Notes: generated by a model not told the origin, from the sequence alone. DNA of 64,000 nt from Rhodopseudomonas palustris (GCF_007005445.1 NZ_CP041387.1:3728501-3792500), one strand, 5' to 3'. Shown: positions 15,277 through 24,531, counted from the first letter of the stretch. A program made the numbers and translations.

Positions 15277-17634
15277 ATGTCATCTCGTTTCAAGACCGGG
15301 CTTCTGCTCGGCACCGCAACGCTCGCCGTCTACAGCGCCGGTGCTCCGGTCGCTTTCGCGCAATCCGCCACCACACTGCCCGAGGTCACCGTCACGGCGC
15401 CCAGCCCGATCGTGCGCCGTCATCAGGCGGCCCCGCAGCAGCGCCCGGCCGCCCGCGTCGCCACCACGACGCGCCAGCGCGGTCCCGCCCAGCCCGAGAC
15501 GCCCCCGGTGGCGCAGGCCGCACCGGCGCCGCAACCCGGCATCCTGCCGATCGTCACCGACCAGTTCGCCACCGTCACGGTGGTGCCGAACGAGGAGATC
15601 CGCCGCAACGGCGGCGGCACGCTCGGCGACCTGCTCGGCAACAAGCCCGGCATCACCGGCTCGCAATACGCGCCCGGCGGCGCCAGCCGGCCGATCATCC
15701 GCGGCCTCGACGTCAACCGCGTCAGCATCATCGAGAACGGCATCGGCAGCAACGGCGCCTCCGACCTCGGCGAAGACCATTTCGTGCCGGTCGATCCGCT
15801 ATCCACCAACCAGATCGAAGTGATCCGCGGCCCAGCCACGCTGCGCTACGGCTCGACCGCGATCGGCGGCGTCGTCAGCGCCACCAACAACCGCATTCCC
15901 GATGCGCTGCCGCCGTGCGCGCAGCCGTTCCAGAGCTACGGCCTGCCGGCCAAGGCGCCGACGCTGATCGGCGGTGCCGGCTGCATGAACGGCGAAGTCC
16001 GCAGCGCCGTCAGCTCGGTCGATCGCGGCGTCGAAGGCGCAGTGCTGCTCGATGCCGGCGGCAAGAACGTCGCGGTCCATGCCGACGTCTACGGCCGCAA
16101 CGCCGGCGACTACAACGTGCCGAGCTATCCCTATGCGGCCCCCGGTATGCCGTTCAACGGCCGCCAGCCCAACTCCGCCGCCACCGCCGCAGGTGCCTCG
16201 ATCGGCGGCTCGTATCTGTTCGACGGCGGCTTCATCGGCGCGTCGATCACCCAGAACAATTCGCTGTATCGCATCCCCGGTGTGGAGGGCTCGGAGGTCG
16301 GCACCCGGATCGACGCCAAGCAGACCAAGTTCAACGCCAAGGGCGAATATCGCCCGGATGCGGCAGCGATCGACGCGATCCGGTTCTGGGTCGGCGCCAC
16401 GGACTACAAGCACAACGAGGTCGGTCAGGCCACCGCCGGCGACCCGACCACCGATGGCGTGCGCCAGACCTTCACCAACCGCGAGCAGGAAGGCCGCCTC
16501 GAAGTGCAACTGGCGCCGTTCAACGCCGGCTTCGCGGCGGTCACCACCGCGGTCGGTGTGCAGGCCGGACATCAGGAACTGACCGCGCCGAGCCCGGACG
16601 ATCCGGGCAGCCCGCTGAACGGCCTGTTCGACCCGAACAAGAACACCCGGGTGGCCGGCTACGTGTTCAACGAGCTGCAGTTCACCAACACCACCAAGGC
16701 GCAGGTCGCCGGCCGGATCGAGCACGTCGAACTGTCCGGCTCGACGCCGTCGTTGATTCCGGAAATCTTCGACCTCAACAGCGACCCGAGCGCGATCGGC
16801 CCGGCAACCCAGCGCAACCTGTCGTTCACGCCGAAGAGCCTGAGCCTGGGTCTGATCCAGGCGCTGCCGTGGGGCCTGTCCGCCAGCATCACCGGACAAT
16901 ACACCGAGCGTGCGCCGAAGCCCGCCGAACTGTTCTCGCGCGGCGGCCACGACGCCACCGCGACCTTCGACATCGGCAACCCGAACCTGAAGATCGAAAC
17001 CGCGAAGTCGGTCGAGGTCGGACTGCGCCGCGCCGATGGTCCGTTCCGGTTCGAGATCACCGCCTACTACACGCAGTTCAGCGGCTTCATCTATCGCCGC
17101 CTGACCGGGAATACCTGCGAGGAGGTGGAGTGCGCGGCCGGCGCCGGACTGGAACTCAATCAGGCGATCTATTCGCAGCGTGACGCCACCTTCAAGGGCG
17201 GCGAATTCCAGAGCCAGCTCGACGTCGCCCAGCTCTATGGCGGCACCTTCGGCATCGAGAACCAGTTCGACATCGTGCGGGCGACTTTCGCGGACGGCAC
17301 CAACGTGCCGCGGATTCCGCCGATGCGCGTCGGCGGCGGCCTGTACTGGCGCGACGCCAACTGGCTGATGAAGGTCAACCTGCTGCACGCCTTCGCGCAG
17401 AACGACGTCGCCCCGATCGCCGAGACCACGACGCCCGGCTACAACCTGCTGAAGGCCGAGGTGAGCTATCGCACCAAGCTCGATCCCAATGTCTGGGGCG
17501 CGCGCGAAATGCTGCTCGGCCTCGTCGGCAACAATCTGCTGAACGAGGACATCCGCATCGCCACCTCCTACAGCAAGGACAACGTGCTGATGCCCGGCAT
17601 CGGCGTCCGGGCCTTCGCCAACGTGAAGTTCTGA
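15277..17634 (+). CDS. TonB-dependent outer-membrane receptor (ZnuD-like, putative zinc uptake)
   Basis: A 785-residue receptor starting at the ATG at 15277; the longer frame runs back through the preceding gene. A signal peptide (FKTGLLLGTATLAVYSAGA) and a Pro/Ala/Arg-rich linker precede the plug. The plug holds VTVVPNEEIRRNGGGTLGDL, RPIIRGLDVNRVSIIENGI and VEVIRGPATLRYGS-like segments (here IEVIRGPATLRYGSTAIGGV). The remaining ~550 residues look like a 22-strand barrel ending in NVKF, with a C-terminal Phe as expected. The GSTAIGGVVSATNNRIP stretch resembles ZnuD receptors. With the Zur-like box upstream, zinc is the best guess for the substrate, but other metals or chelates are possible. 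Confidence 0.9.
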   Translation: MSSRFKTGLLLGTATLAVYSAGAPVAFAQSATTLPEVTVTAPSPIVRRHQAAPQQRPAARVATTTRQRGPAQPETPPVAQAAPAPQPGILPIVTDQFATVTVVPNEEIRRNGGGTLGDLLGNKPGITGSQYAPGGASRPIIRGLDVNRVSIIENGIGSNGASDLGEDHFVPVDPLSTNQIEVIRGPATLRYGSTAIGGVVSATNNRIPDALPPCAQPFQSYGLPAKAPTLIGGAGCMNGEVRSAVSSVDRGVEGAVLLDAGGKNVAVHADVYGRNAGDYNVPSYPYAAPGMPFNGRQPNSAATAAGASIGGSYLFDGGFIGASITQNNSLYRIPGVEGSEVGTRIDAKQTKFNAKGEYRPDAAAIDAIRFWVGATDYKHNEVGQATAGDPTTDGVRQTFTNREQEGRLEVQLAPFNAGFAAVTTAVGVQAGHQELTAPSPDDPGSPLNGLFDPNKNTRVAGYVFNELQFTNTTKAQVAGRIEHVELSGSTPSLIPEIFDLNSDPSAIGPATQRNLSFTPKSLSLGLIQALPWGLSASITGQYTERAPKPAELFSRGGHDATATFDIGNPNLKIETAKSVEVGLRRADGPFRFEITAYYTQFSGFIYRRLTGNTCEEVECAAGAGLELNQAIYSQRDATFKGGEFQSQLDVAQLYGGTFGIENQFDIVRATFADGTNVPRIPPMRVGGGLYWRDANWLMKVNLLHAFAQNDVAPIAETTTPGYNLLKAEVSYRTKLDPNVWGAREMLLGLVGNNLLNEDIRIATSYSKDNVLMPGIGVRAFANVKF

Positions 17635-17643
17635 TCCACCGAA

Positions 17644-17740
17644 GTCATTCCGGGGCGCTCGCGTCAGCGAGCGAACCCGGAATCCAGAAGTTGTTGCAAA
17701 AAGAGATTCCGGGGTTCGCTGCTCCGCGGGCCCCGGAATA
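17644..17740. repeat. Palindromic repeat, family C, copy 1
   Basis: GTCATTCCGGGGCGCTCGC...GAACCCGGAATCC, then a short spacer, then GATTCCGGGGTTCGC...GGGCCCCGGAAT. Family C copies are also at 29885-29977, 36019-36138, 56136-56236 and 61299-61401. This one lies at the convergent junction between the receptor gene and the GNAT gene, where it may act as a bidirectional terminator-like hairpin. Confidence 0.85.
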
Positions 17741-17755
17741 CGCTGGGCAGTGAGC

Positions 17756-18271
17756 TTACGCCCGCGCCCTGCTCCAGTCCGGCCGGATCGGGCCGCTGAC
17801 GCCATCGAACGCGCCCTCGACCAGTTCGGCGACCAGCAGACGGCCGTAATCGACCGGTCCCGGCATCGTCACCCGGCCTTTCGGAATCTTCTTGAAGCCG
17901 GCCCGGCTGTAATACGGCTCGTCGCCGACCAGCACGATCAGCTTGTGGCCCTGCGCCCTGGCATCCGCCAGCGCGCGTTCGAGCAACAGCCGGCCGACTC
18001 CGCGCGAGCGGAACGGCGGCTCGACCGTCAGCGGACCGAGCAGCAGCGCCGGGGTGTCGCCGATCGTCACCGGCAATTGCCGCACCGAGCCGACCAGCAG
18101 CGTGCCGATCCAGGCGGTGAACGACAGCTCGGCGATGTGGTCGACATGCTCGCGCAACCGATAGGCGCTGAGCACGAAGCGGCCGGGCCCGAAGGTACGC
18201 TCGTGCAGCCGTTCGATGGCGTGCGCGTCGTTGGGGGCTTCGGGCAGGATGGTGAGTTTCAGATCGGACAT
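17756..18271 (-). CDS. GNAT family N-acetyltransferase (YhbS-like)
   Basis: A 171-residue acetyl-CoA-dependent acetyltransferase read from the ATG at 18271 (MSDLKLTILPEAPNDAHAIE). The acetyl-CoA binding motif A appears as LLLGPLTVEPPFRSRGVGRLLLERAL, whose core RSRGVGR is the Q/R-x-x-G-x-G/A pyrophosphate loop. It is followed by HKLIVLVGDEPYYSRAGFKK, the typical YhbS C-terminal strand and helix. The substrate is unknown. Thirteen extra residues in the longer frame have no ribosome-binding site that I favour. Confidence 0.93.
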   Translation of the reverse strand: MSDLKLTILPEAPNDAHAIERLHERTFGPGRFVLSAYRLREHVDHIAELSFTAWIGTLLVGSVRQLPVTIGDTPALLLGPLTVEPPFRSRGVGRLLLERALADARAQGHKLIVLVGDEPYYSRAGFKKIPKGRVTMPGPVDYGRLLVAELVEGAFDGVSGPIRPDWSRARA

Positions 18272-18331
18272 GACGGAGGCGAAATAGCACCGCCTCCGCA
18301 TCAGGTCCATCGCCGCCAGACTGCTCCCGGC

Positions 18332-20035
18332 CTAAACCCGTTGAGGCGCGGCGGCGGGCGAGGCGCCGTCGGGACCGCCGGCAGACTGCGTGGCATCGGC
18401 CTGCTCCGTCGGCACCGCGACGCCCTTGTCACGGGTGACATAGACCGTCTGCGACGGGAAGGCGAAGCCGCTGCCGGCCTCCGCAACCAGCTCCATGATC
18501 CGCAGGTTCAGTTCTTCCTGGACCTCCAGGAATTCGTCCATGCTCACGGCGTGGACGTAGGAGAAGATCTCCACCCTGAGCGAAGTCGCCCCGAGCCCGA
18601 TAAATCGGACCCGCGCGGGATCGTCGTCGACTTTGGGATGATCGAGCAGCATTTGCCGGAGGGAGGCGATCAGCGCGCGGATCTGATCCGGCGTGGTCTC
18701 GTAGCGCAGGTCGAGAACCGGGTGAAACCAGAACTTGTCGCGCCGGCTGTAGTTTTCGATCTGCACCGCGGCGAGTTGGCCGTTCGGGACCGTGACGACT
18801 GTGCGGTCGAGGGTGCGGATGCGGGTCGACCGCATACCGATGTCCTCGATGGTGCCCATCGTCTCGCCGAACTTGCAGAAATCGCCGACCCGCATCGGCT
18901 GGTCGGTGACCAGGGTCAGGCTGCCGACCAGGTGCTCGATGGTCTTCTGCGCACCCAGCGCGATCGCGATACCGCCGATACCGAGAGCGGCGAGACCGGC
19001 GGTGACGTTGTAGCCGAAAGCGTTGAGACCGGCGATGATCGCAAACGCGATGATGACGAACTTGACGCTGCGGCGGATGAAGGTGACCGCCGACAGCATC
19101 GACAACCTGCCGCGCAGCGTCATGCGGTCGATCGCGAATGCGGCGAGCGCATCGACGACCCGCCAGACGATCCACGACAGCGCGACCCAGGCCAGAAACT
19201 CGGTGACGCCGGACATGTGCTGGCGCGCCACGATCGAGACGCCGGCCAGAACCATCGCAACCCGCAGCGCCCAGGCGGTCAGGAACAGCCGGACCGGCAG
19301 CGCGGAGGCGCTCAGCACGCGCCGGAACCGCGAGTCGCCGGACGCCTTGCGCAGCCGGAACACCAGCAGCCCCAGCGCGCCGGTGATCAGCCAGATCGCG
19401 CCATAGACCAAGACGGCGAGCACCAGCACGGCGAGCCAGTGCCCGACCGGCGCGCCGGCGATGCGATATTCGTCACGCAGGGCGTAAGGCAGCAGCCTGT
19501 CGACCCAGCTCGACAGCACCGTGCGGGACAGTTCCGGCAGCTCGCTGACGGTGCGAGCCGACACCAGCCAGATCTTGACGCCGTCCTTGCTGTCGACCCG
19601 CTGCGCCAGCAGGTCGACCGTGCCGTGGTCGGTACGGACCAGGCCGAACTTCTCGAGGTCCGGGGCGAGGCCGTCTTCCTGGTCGCCCTGCGGCTCCGAA
19701 CTCAGGCGTAGCCGGGAATACAACAGGCCGCCGCGATCGAGGATACGCTGGAGCTGCTGCGCGACGCTTGGTCCCCAGGCATCCTTCTCCTGGCTGAGAT
19801 CGAGATACATCGCGGCGCGTTCGTAGTTCTGCTCCGCGGCAGCAGCGATAAAGCCCGCCACCATGCCGGCCGGCGTCTCGCGGCCGAGCGGATCGGTCGG
19901 TGCCGGCGGCGCCGCCGGCGCCGCGGCGCTGCCGTTACCGTTGACGCCAGGAACCTGTGCCCATCCGGGGCCAGCGGCCAACATCGCGGCGACAACGATC
20001 AGAACTCGAACCAATGCACGTGCAGTTGACGTCAA
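18332..20035 (-). CDS. MscS-family mechanosensitive channel with large periplasmic N-terminal domain
   Basis: A 567-residue protein that should open under membrane tension to release solutes. I use the TTG at 20035 as start because AGAGGA lies 5 bases upstream and it puts the signal peptide (ALVRVLIVVAAMLAAGPGWA) at the N-terminus. ATGs further in would cut it. A ~170-residue soluble region precedes five hydrophobic segments. The pore helix and beta domain are recognisable in NVTAGLAALGIGGIAIALGA, KTIEHLVGSLTLVTDQPMRVGDF and MRSTRIRTLDRTVVTVPNG. The C-terminus is Pro/Ala rich. Ion selectivity cannot be read from the sequence. Confidence 0.93.
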   Translation of the reverse strand: MTSTARALVRVLIVVAAMLAAGPGWAQVPGVNGNGSAAAPAAPPAPTDPLGRETPAGMVAGFIAAAAEQNYERAAMYLDLSQEKDAWGPSVAQQLQRILDRGGLLYSRLRLSSEPQGDQEDGLAPDLEKFGLVRTDHGTVDLLAQRVDSKDGVKIWLVSARTVSELPELSRTVLSSWVDRLLPYALRDEYRIAGAPVGHWLAVLVLAVLVYGAIWLITGALGLLVFRLRKASGDSRFRRVLSASALPVRLFLTAWALRVAMVLAGVSIVARQHMSGVTEFLAWVALSWIVWRVVDALAAFAIDRMTLRGRLSMLSAVTFIRRSVKFVIIAFAIIAGLNAFGYNVTAGLAALGIGGIAIALGAQKTIEHLVGSLTLVTDQPMRVGDFCKFGETMGTIEDIGMRSTRIRTLDRTVVTVPNGQLAAVQIENYSRRDKFWFHPVLDLRYETTPDQIRALIASLRQMLLDHPKVDDDPARVRFIGLGATSLRVEIFSYVHAVSMDEFLEVQEELNLRIMELVAEAGSGFAFPSQTVYVTRDKGVAVPTEQADATQSAGGPDGASPAAAPQRV

Positions 20036-20239
20036 AATCGATCCTCTCGCAGGAATACGGGATGAATGGTCGCGCTGGCGGCCTTCGCCCCGCCTTGGGC
20101 GAGGCTGACAATCCGAGACCATGACAATGCTGCACCGCCACTAGCGGCGAAATGGGCCATCTGTGTGGTCGCCAGTTTGTGGTCGCAAGACAAGCTGTGA
20201 AACGGTGGCGACACCAGCATTCGGGAACACGCGCTGAGG

Positions 20240-20728
20240 CTAGCGCCAGGTCGCGATTGGCGGTCTACCGCCGAGCACCTCGGCGATCCGCAACCGCGTC
20301 CCTGGCGTGGTTTCGGCCGGCAGCGCATCAGCCGCAAAGAAGCCGCTGGCGATGATCTCCCGGTTCGGCTCGGGCTGCCTGTCTTGCTGGTAATTCCGCA
20401 CCACGTAAACGGCAACGTGATCGCGCGGCGACACATGGCTGTTGAGGAAAATGCCGTGCAGCGTCGGCGCGCCGGTCAGCGCGATCCGGCCCTCCTCCAT
20501 CAGCTCGCGGGCGAGCGCATCGACGAAGCTCTCGCCGACCTCGACGCCGCCGCCCGGCAGATGCCAACCGACGACATAAGAATGCTTGATCAGGAACACC
20601 CGGTCCTGGTCGTCCAGCACCACGGCGCGGGCCCCGAGCGTCATGCCGCGCGCGAATCGCCAATACAGATGAAACGCCCGTGTCAGCACCGGCTCGAACT
20701 TCAAACGTAGATTCTGAACCGCCGTCAC
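20240..20728 (-). CDS. Nudix hydrolase
   Basis: A 162-residue protein that should hydrolyse a nucleoside diphosphate linked to another moiety. The Nudix box runs through GGGVEVGESF and ARELMEEGRI. It follows GX5EX7REUXEEXGU except that the final glycine is Arg; the metal-binding REL-EE core is intact. A preceding HLYWRFARGMTLGARAVVLD is characteristic of a small alphaproteobacterial Nudix subgroup. The GTG at 20728, with GGAAGGGA upstream, is the best start because it keeps this N-terminal helix. It is divergent from the metallophosphoesterase gene, with 135 bases between them. Confidence 0.9.
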   Translation of the reverse strand: MTAVQNLRLKFEPVLTRAFHLYWRFARGMTLGARAVVLDDQDRVFLIKHSYVVGWHLPGGGVEVGESFVDALARELMEEGRIALTGAPTLHGIFLNSHVSPRDHVAVYVVRNYQQDRQPEPNREIIASGFFAADALPAETTPGTRLRIAEVLGGRPPIATWR

Positions 20729-20863
20729 CGCCGGACGTCCCTTCCGCCAAAGGCGCAGCGGAGGCTTGCGCCGGTCCGGCCAACTTGCCAAAACCGCAGA
20801 GGTTTTCACAGGCGGCAGTTCGCGACCGGCTCGCAATGCGCGGCGTCGCGACAGGATCGGGCG

Positions 20864-21745
20864 ATGACCGTATTCACTCTGGCGCATCTGTCCGACCCGC
20901 ATCTGCCGCTGCCGCCCAAGACCGGCCTGCGCCACCTCGCCTCCAAGCGCGCGCTCGGCTACCTGAACTGGCGGCGTAACCGGCACCAGATCCACCGCCG
21001 CGACATCCTCGACAGGCTGGTCGCCGATCTGCAGGCGCAGCAGCCGGACCATATCGCGGTCACCGGCGATCTGATGAACATCGCGCTGCTGAACGAGTTC
21101 GCCCCGGCGCGGCAATGGCTGGAGAGCGTCGGGCCGGCCGACCGCGTCAGCCTGGTGCCGGGCAATCACGACGCCTATGTCCGCTCCACCGCGCACCGCT
21201 TCGCCGAGACGTTTCCGGACTACATCAGCGGCGACGACGCGGTGCCCGGCTTTCCGTATCTGCGCCGCCGCGAGGGAATCGCCATCATCGGGGTGTCGAG
21301 CGCGGTGCCGACCGCGCCGCTGCGCGCCACCGGCTGGCTCGGCGCGGCGCAGCGCGCAGCGCTGGAGACGCTGCTGCAGAGCCTTTCCGGCGAGCGCGTG
21401 TTCAAGGTGCTGCTGATCCATCATCCGCTGCAATCGCGGTCGCGGCACAAGCGGTTGACCGATTCCGCGGAGCTGATCGCGCTGTTGCAACGGCATCCGG
21501 TCGACTTGGTGCTGCACGGCCACGACCACGTCCACGCCACGGTTCGGATCGAGACGCCGTCCGGCGCGATTCCGGTGGTCGGCGTGCCGTCCGCCTCGGC
21601 GATGAACGACCGTCACCGCCCGTCGGCAGCCTACAACCTGTTTACGATCAGCGAAGGCAATGACGGTTGGCGCTGCGAGCACCGCGTCCGCGGCTTCCAG
21701 GCCAGCGAACAGATTGTCGACGTGCGCCCGCCCGAAATGCTGTAG
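20864..21745 (+). CDS. Calcineurin-like metallophosphoesterase
   Basis: A 293-residue dimetal phosphoesterase with the full motif set: LAHLSDPHLP, AVTGDLMN, LVPGNHDAYV, LLIHHPL and LHGHDHVH. These provide the Asp, His and Asn ligands of the binuclear site. There is no signal peptide, so it acts in the cytoplasm. The substrate is unknown; relatives include cyclic-nucleotide and UDP-diacylglucosamine phosphodiesterases, but the sequence does not identify a subgroup. It is divergently transcribed from the Nudix gene, which may share the intergenic promoter region. Confidence 0.95.
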   Translation: MTVFTLAHLSDPHLPLPPKTGLRHLASKRALGYLNWRRNRHQIHRRDILDRLVADLQAQQPDHIAVTGDLMNIALLNEFAPARQWLESVGPADRVSLVPGNHDAYVRSTAHRFAETFPDYISGDDAVPGFPYLRRREGIAIIGVSSAVPTAPLRATGWLGAAQRAALETLLQSLSGERVFKVLLIHHPLQSRSRHKRLTDSAELIALLQRHPVDLVLHGHDHVHATVRIETPSGAIPVVGVPSASAMNDRHRPSAAYNLFTISEGNDGWRCEHRVRGFQASEQIVDVRPPEML

Positions 21746-21786
21746 CGCCGGGTGCCGCATACCGCGGCTGCGCGCCGCGCGCGGCG

Positions 21787-22356
21787 TCAGGAAATCCGCA
21801 GCGCCGCGAACAGCGCGAGGGCGAACAGCGCCAGCGCGCCGGCGACAAAGCCGAGTACGAAGGTCCACAATCCGCTGCGGCGCTGCGGCGCGGGCGGCGG
21901 CGGCGCGGCTTGGACCGGAGGCGCCGACAGCGCCCGCTCGCGTTCGACCAACCGGCGGGCCACATAGGCGGTCACCGCATCGACGATCCTGGCCGCCTCA
22001 TGGGATTCGGCCAGCACGATCCGGCCGTAAGCGGTATCCTGGACGAAGCGGTAGATCCGCTTGTCGCGGCCCATCACCACATGGGCGACGACATCGATCC
22101 ACAGCCGCGGCGTGTCGCCCTGGCTGATGCCGCGGTCGAACAGCTCGATCCCGGCCGGGATGTCGGCGAACAGCGGGTCGAGCGCTTCGCTCAGGATTTC
22201 GAGCCGGGCAATCTCGGCATCGCGCAGGTCGACGACCACGCCGGTGCGGTCGGCGGCCTCGATCCGGGCCTGCCGCAGCGCATCCTTGAGCCGCATCGGC
22301 CGCGCCGCCGTGCTTCCGGAGTTGTGAGCATCCGCCATTCTCGACTTCAGCCTCAT
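21787..22356 (-). CDS. Conserved hypothetical protein with C-terminal membrane anchor
   Basis: A 189-residue protein with a soluble N-terminal domain of about 140 residues (including IPAGIELFDRGISQGDTPRL and MGRDKRIYRFVQDTAYGRIV). A proline-rich linker (PPVQAAPPPPAPQRR) follows, and one C-terminal transmembrane helix (LWTFVLGFVAGALALFALAL). The soluble domain would face the cytoplasm. I do not recognise a named family. It converges with the metallophosphoesterase gene, 41 bases away. Alternative starts (for example at MADAHNS) are possible. Confidence 0.82.
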   Translation of the reverse strand: MRLKSRMADAHNSGSTAARPMRLKDALRQARIEAADRTGVVVDLRDAEIARLEILSEALDPLFADIPAGIELFDRGISQGDTPRLWIDVVAHVVMGRDKRIYRFVQDTAYGRIVLAESHEAARIVDAVTAYVARRLVERERALSAPPVQAAPPPPAPQRRSGLWTFVLGFVAGALALFALALFAALRIS

Positions 22357-22495
22357 GCTTGCCTGAGCCCGCCGCCGATTAACCTATCAGTAACCCTTCG
22401 GCCGCGAAAGCCGGTTGCGGATCAACCAGTTGGCTCATCCACGGCAGTCTGACGGACGTGCCACCGTCTGGTTTGAGGGCTCCCCAAAACGACGA

Positions 22496-22531
22496 TGGCG
22501 GCCCTGCCGGGTTGCCCCGACAGGACCGCCA
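22496..22531 (-). terminator. Hairpin downstream of the DUF4170/aceA genes
   Basis: Arms TGGCGG/CCGCCA, CCTG/CAGG and CGGG/CCCG pair with two single mismatches around a 4-base loop. On the minus strand the stem is followed a few bases later by TTTT. It lies about 70 bases after the DUF4170 stop, in a 245-base gap with no gene, so an intrinsic terminator is plausible. Confidence 0.5.
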
Positions 22532-22601
22532 AAGTCCTTGGACGTCTTCTATCTCGTCAGCTCGCCGGGCGGCGCGTGCGCCGCCGCGGTTCAGGAACGC
22601 A

Positions 22602-22817
22602 TCAGGCCGGGGTGACGGCCCGGTTCGGCTCTTCCACGATCGAGAACCGCACGCCTGCGCGATGGCGATTCTCCTCGGAAAGGACCTTCCAGGCCTCTTC
22701 GGCCTCCTTGCGCGTCTTGAACGGACCCTTCACCTGGGCCGACCCTTCGACGAGCTTGTGGAAGTTCATCGAACCGAACTCGCCACCGATCACCCAGAAG
22801 TTGCTGCCCGCTGTCAT
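22602..22817 (-). CDS. DUF4170 family small protein
   Basis: A 71-residue cytoplasmic protein (MTAGSNFWVIGGEFGSMNFH at its start) with the GPFKTRKEAEEAWK helix typical of DUF4170. This family consists of short alphaproteobacterial proteins resembling a single SPOR-like beta-alpha unit. It follows the aceA stop by 24 bases on the same strand and may share its transcript. Its function is unknown. An appropriate ribosome-binding site (AGGAGAAGGACC) precedes the ATG. Confidence 0.9.
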   Translation of the reverse strand: MTAGSNFWVIGGEFGSMNFHKLVEGSAQVKGPFKTRKEAEEAWKVLSEENRHRAGVRFSIVEEPNRAVTPA

Positions 22818-22841
22818 GGTCCTTCTCCTGCTTCTTTCCGT

Positions 22842-24482
22842 TTAGCTGAACTGGTTCATCGTGTTATGGGCACCGCCGGCCTTCAGAGCGGCTTCGCCAG
22901 CGAAGTATTCCTTGTGGTCGTCGCCGATATCCGAACCGGCCATGTTCTGATGCTTCACGCAGGCGATGCCCTGACGGATCTCCTGGCGCTGCACATTCTT
23001 AACATAACCCAGCATGCCCTGGTCGCCGAAATACTCCTTGGCGAGATTGTCGGTCGACAGCGCAGCCGTATGATAGGTCGGCAGCGTGATCAGATGATGG
23101 AAGATGCCGGCGCGCTTGGCGGCATCCGCCTGGAAGGTGCGGATCCGCGCGTCGGCTTCGATCGCCAGCGCGGTGTCGTCGTATTCCGCCTTCATCAGCT
23201 CGGCGCGGTTGTACTTGCTGACGTCCTTCCCTTCGGCCTTCCAGGCATCGTAGACCTGCCAGCGGAAGTTGAGCGTCCAGTTGAACGACGGCGAGTTGTT
23301 GTAGGCCAGCTTGGCGTTCGGGATGACCTCGCGGATGCGGTCGACCATGCCGGCGATCTGCTCGATATGCGGCTTCTCGGTCTCGATCCACAGCAGGTCG
23401 GCACCGTTCTGCAACGAGGTGATGCAGTCGAGCACGCAGCGGTCTTCGCCAGTGCCGGGACGGAACTGGTACAGATTGCTGGGCAGACGCTTCGGACGCA
23501 GCAGCTTGCCGTTGCGGCTGATGACCACATCGCCGTTACCGACCTTGTTGACGTCGACTTCCTCGCAGTCGAGGAAGCTGTTGTACTGGTCGCCGATGTC
23601 GCCCGGCTGGTGGCTGACGGCGATCTGCTGGGTCAGGCCGGCGCCGAGCGAGTCGGTGCGGGTGACGATGATGCCGTCTTCGACGCCGAGCTCGAGGAAG
23701 GCGTGACGGACCGCGCGGACCTTGGCGATGAACACGTCGTGCGGCACGGTGACCTTGCCGTCCTGGTGGCCGCACTGCTTCTCGTCCGAGACCTGATTCT
23801 CGATCTGCAGCGCGCAGGCACCGGCTTCGATCATCTTCTTGGCGAGCAGGTAGGTGGCTTCGGCGTTACCGAAACCGGCGTCGATGTCGGCGATGATCGG
23901 CACGACATGGGTCTGGAAGTTGTCGATCTTCTCGATCAGCGCCGCTTCCTTGGCCTTGTCGCCTTCCTTGCGGGCGGCGTCGAGCTGACGGAAGATGTCG
24001 TTGAGTTCACGCGAGTCGGCCTGGCGCAGGAAGGTGTAGATCTCTTCGATCAGCGCCGGCACCGAGGTCTTCTCGTGCATCGACTGGTCCGGCAGAGGGC
24101 CGAATTCGGAGCGCAGCGCCGCGACCATCCAGCCCGACAGGTAGATGTAGCGACGATCGGTCTTGCCGCCGCCGTGCTTCTTGATCGAGATCAGCTTCTG
24201 CTGGGCGATGAAGCCGTGCCAGCAGCCGAGCGACTGGGTGAATTTGGTCGGGTCGGCATCGTAGGCCGCCATGTCGGCGCGCATCACCGCCGCGGTGTAA
24301 CGCGCGATGTCGAGGCCGGTCTTGAAACGGTTCTGCAGCCGCATGCGGGCGACGGCTTCAGCGGTCACACCGGTCCAGGTCGGCTTGTCCTTGAGGAGGG
24401 CTTCGGCGGCTTCGATTTCGCTCTTGTAGGTGGCCGGACCCTGGATGGCCAGGTCGCTGATCCCACGGGGCTGGAAGTTCAT
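22842..24482 (-). CDS. aceA: Isocitrate lyase (large form)
   Basis: A glyoxylate-shunt enzyme that splits isocitrate into succinate and glyoxylate, needed for growth on acetate and fatty acids. At 546 residues it is the long type, about 110 residues more than the enteric enzyme. The active-site signature appears as VSDEKQCGHQDGKVTVPHD, in which the catalytic Cys is kept although the usual KKCGH reads KQCGH. Other family blocks are GWMVAALRSEFGPLPDQSMH and PIIADIDAGFGNAEATYLL. It is divergent from the ScfR-type regulator gene. Their 216-base spacer contains palindromes and TTTGTAAA repeats likely used for control. Confidence 0.97.
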   Translation of the reverse strand: MNFQPRGISDLAIQGPATYKSEIEAAEALLKDKPTWTGVTAEAVARMRLQNRFKTGLDIARYTAAVMRADMAAYDADPTKFTQSLGCWHGFIAQQKLISIKKHGGGKTDRRYIYLSGWMVAALRSEFGPLPDQSMHEKTSVPALIEEIYTFLRQADSRELNDIFRQLDAARKEGDKAKEAALIEKIDNFQTHVVPIIADIDAGFGNAEATYLLAKKMIEAGACALQIENQVSDEKQCGHQDGKVTVPHDVFIAKVRAVRHAFLELGVEDGIIVTRTDSLGAGLTQQIAVSHQPGDIGDQYNSFLDCEEVDVNKVGNGDVVISRNGKLLRPKRLPSNLYQFRPGTGEDRCVLDCITSLQNGADLLWIETEKPHIEQIAGMVDRIREVIPNAKLAYNNSPSFNWTLNFRWQVYDAWKAEGKDVSKYNRAELMKAEYDDTALAIEADARIRTFQADAAKRAGIFHHLITLPTYHTAALSTDNLAKEYFGDQGMLGYVKNVQRQEIRQGIACVKHQNMAGSDIGDDHKEYFAGEAALKAGGAHNTMNQFS

Positions 24483-24501
24483 GTCGATGATCCCTTCGGT
24501 A

Positions 24502-24531
24502 CGAATAATTCGCAGTCACGACATTCGTGAC
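24502..24531. promoter_or_regulatory. Two palindromes in the aceA leader/promoter region
   Basis: CGAAT-A-ATTCG (24502-24512) and GTCACGA-CAT-TCGTGAC (24515-24531) lie 20-50 bases upstream of the aceA ATG. Perfect short inverted repeats this close to the start are candidate operators, or a leader hairpin, for acetate-dependent regulation. Seen directly; the binding protein is unknown. Confidence 0.45.
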
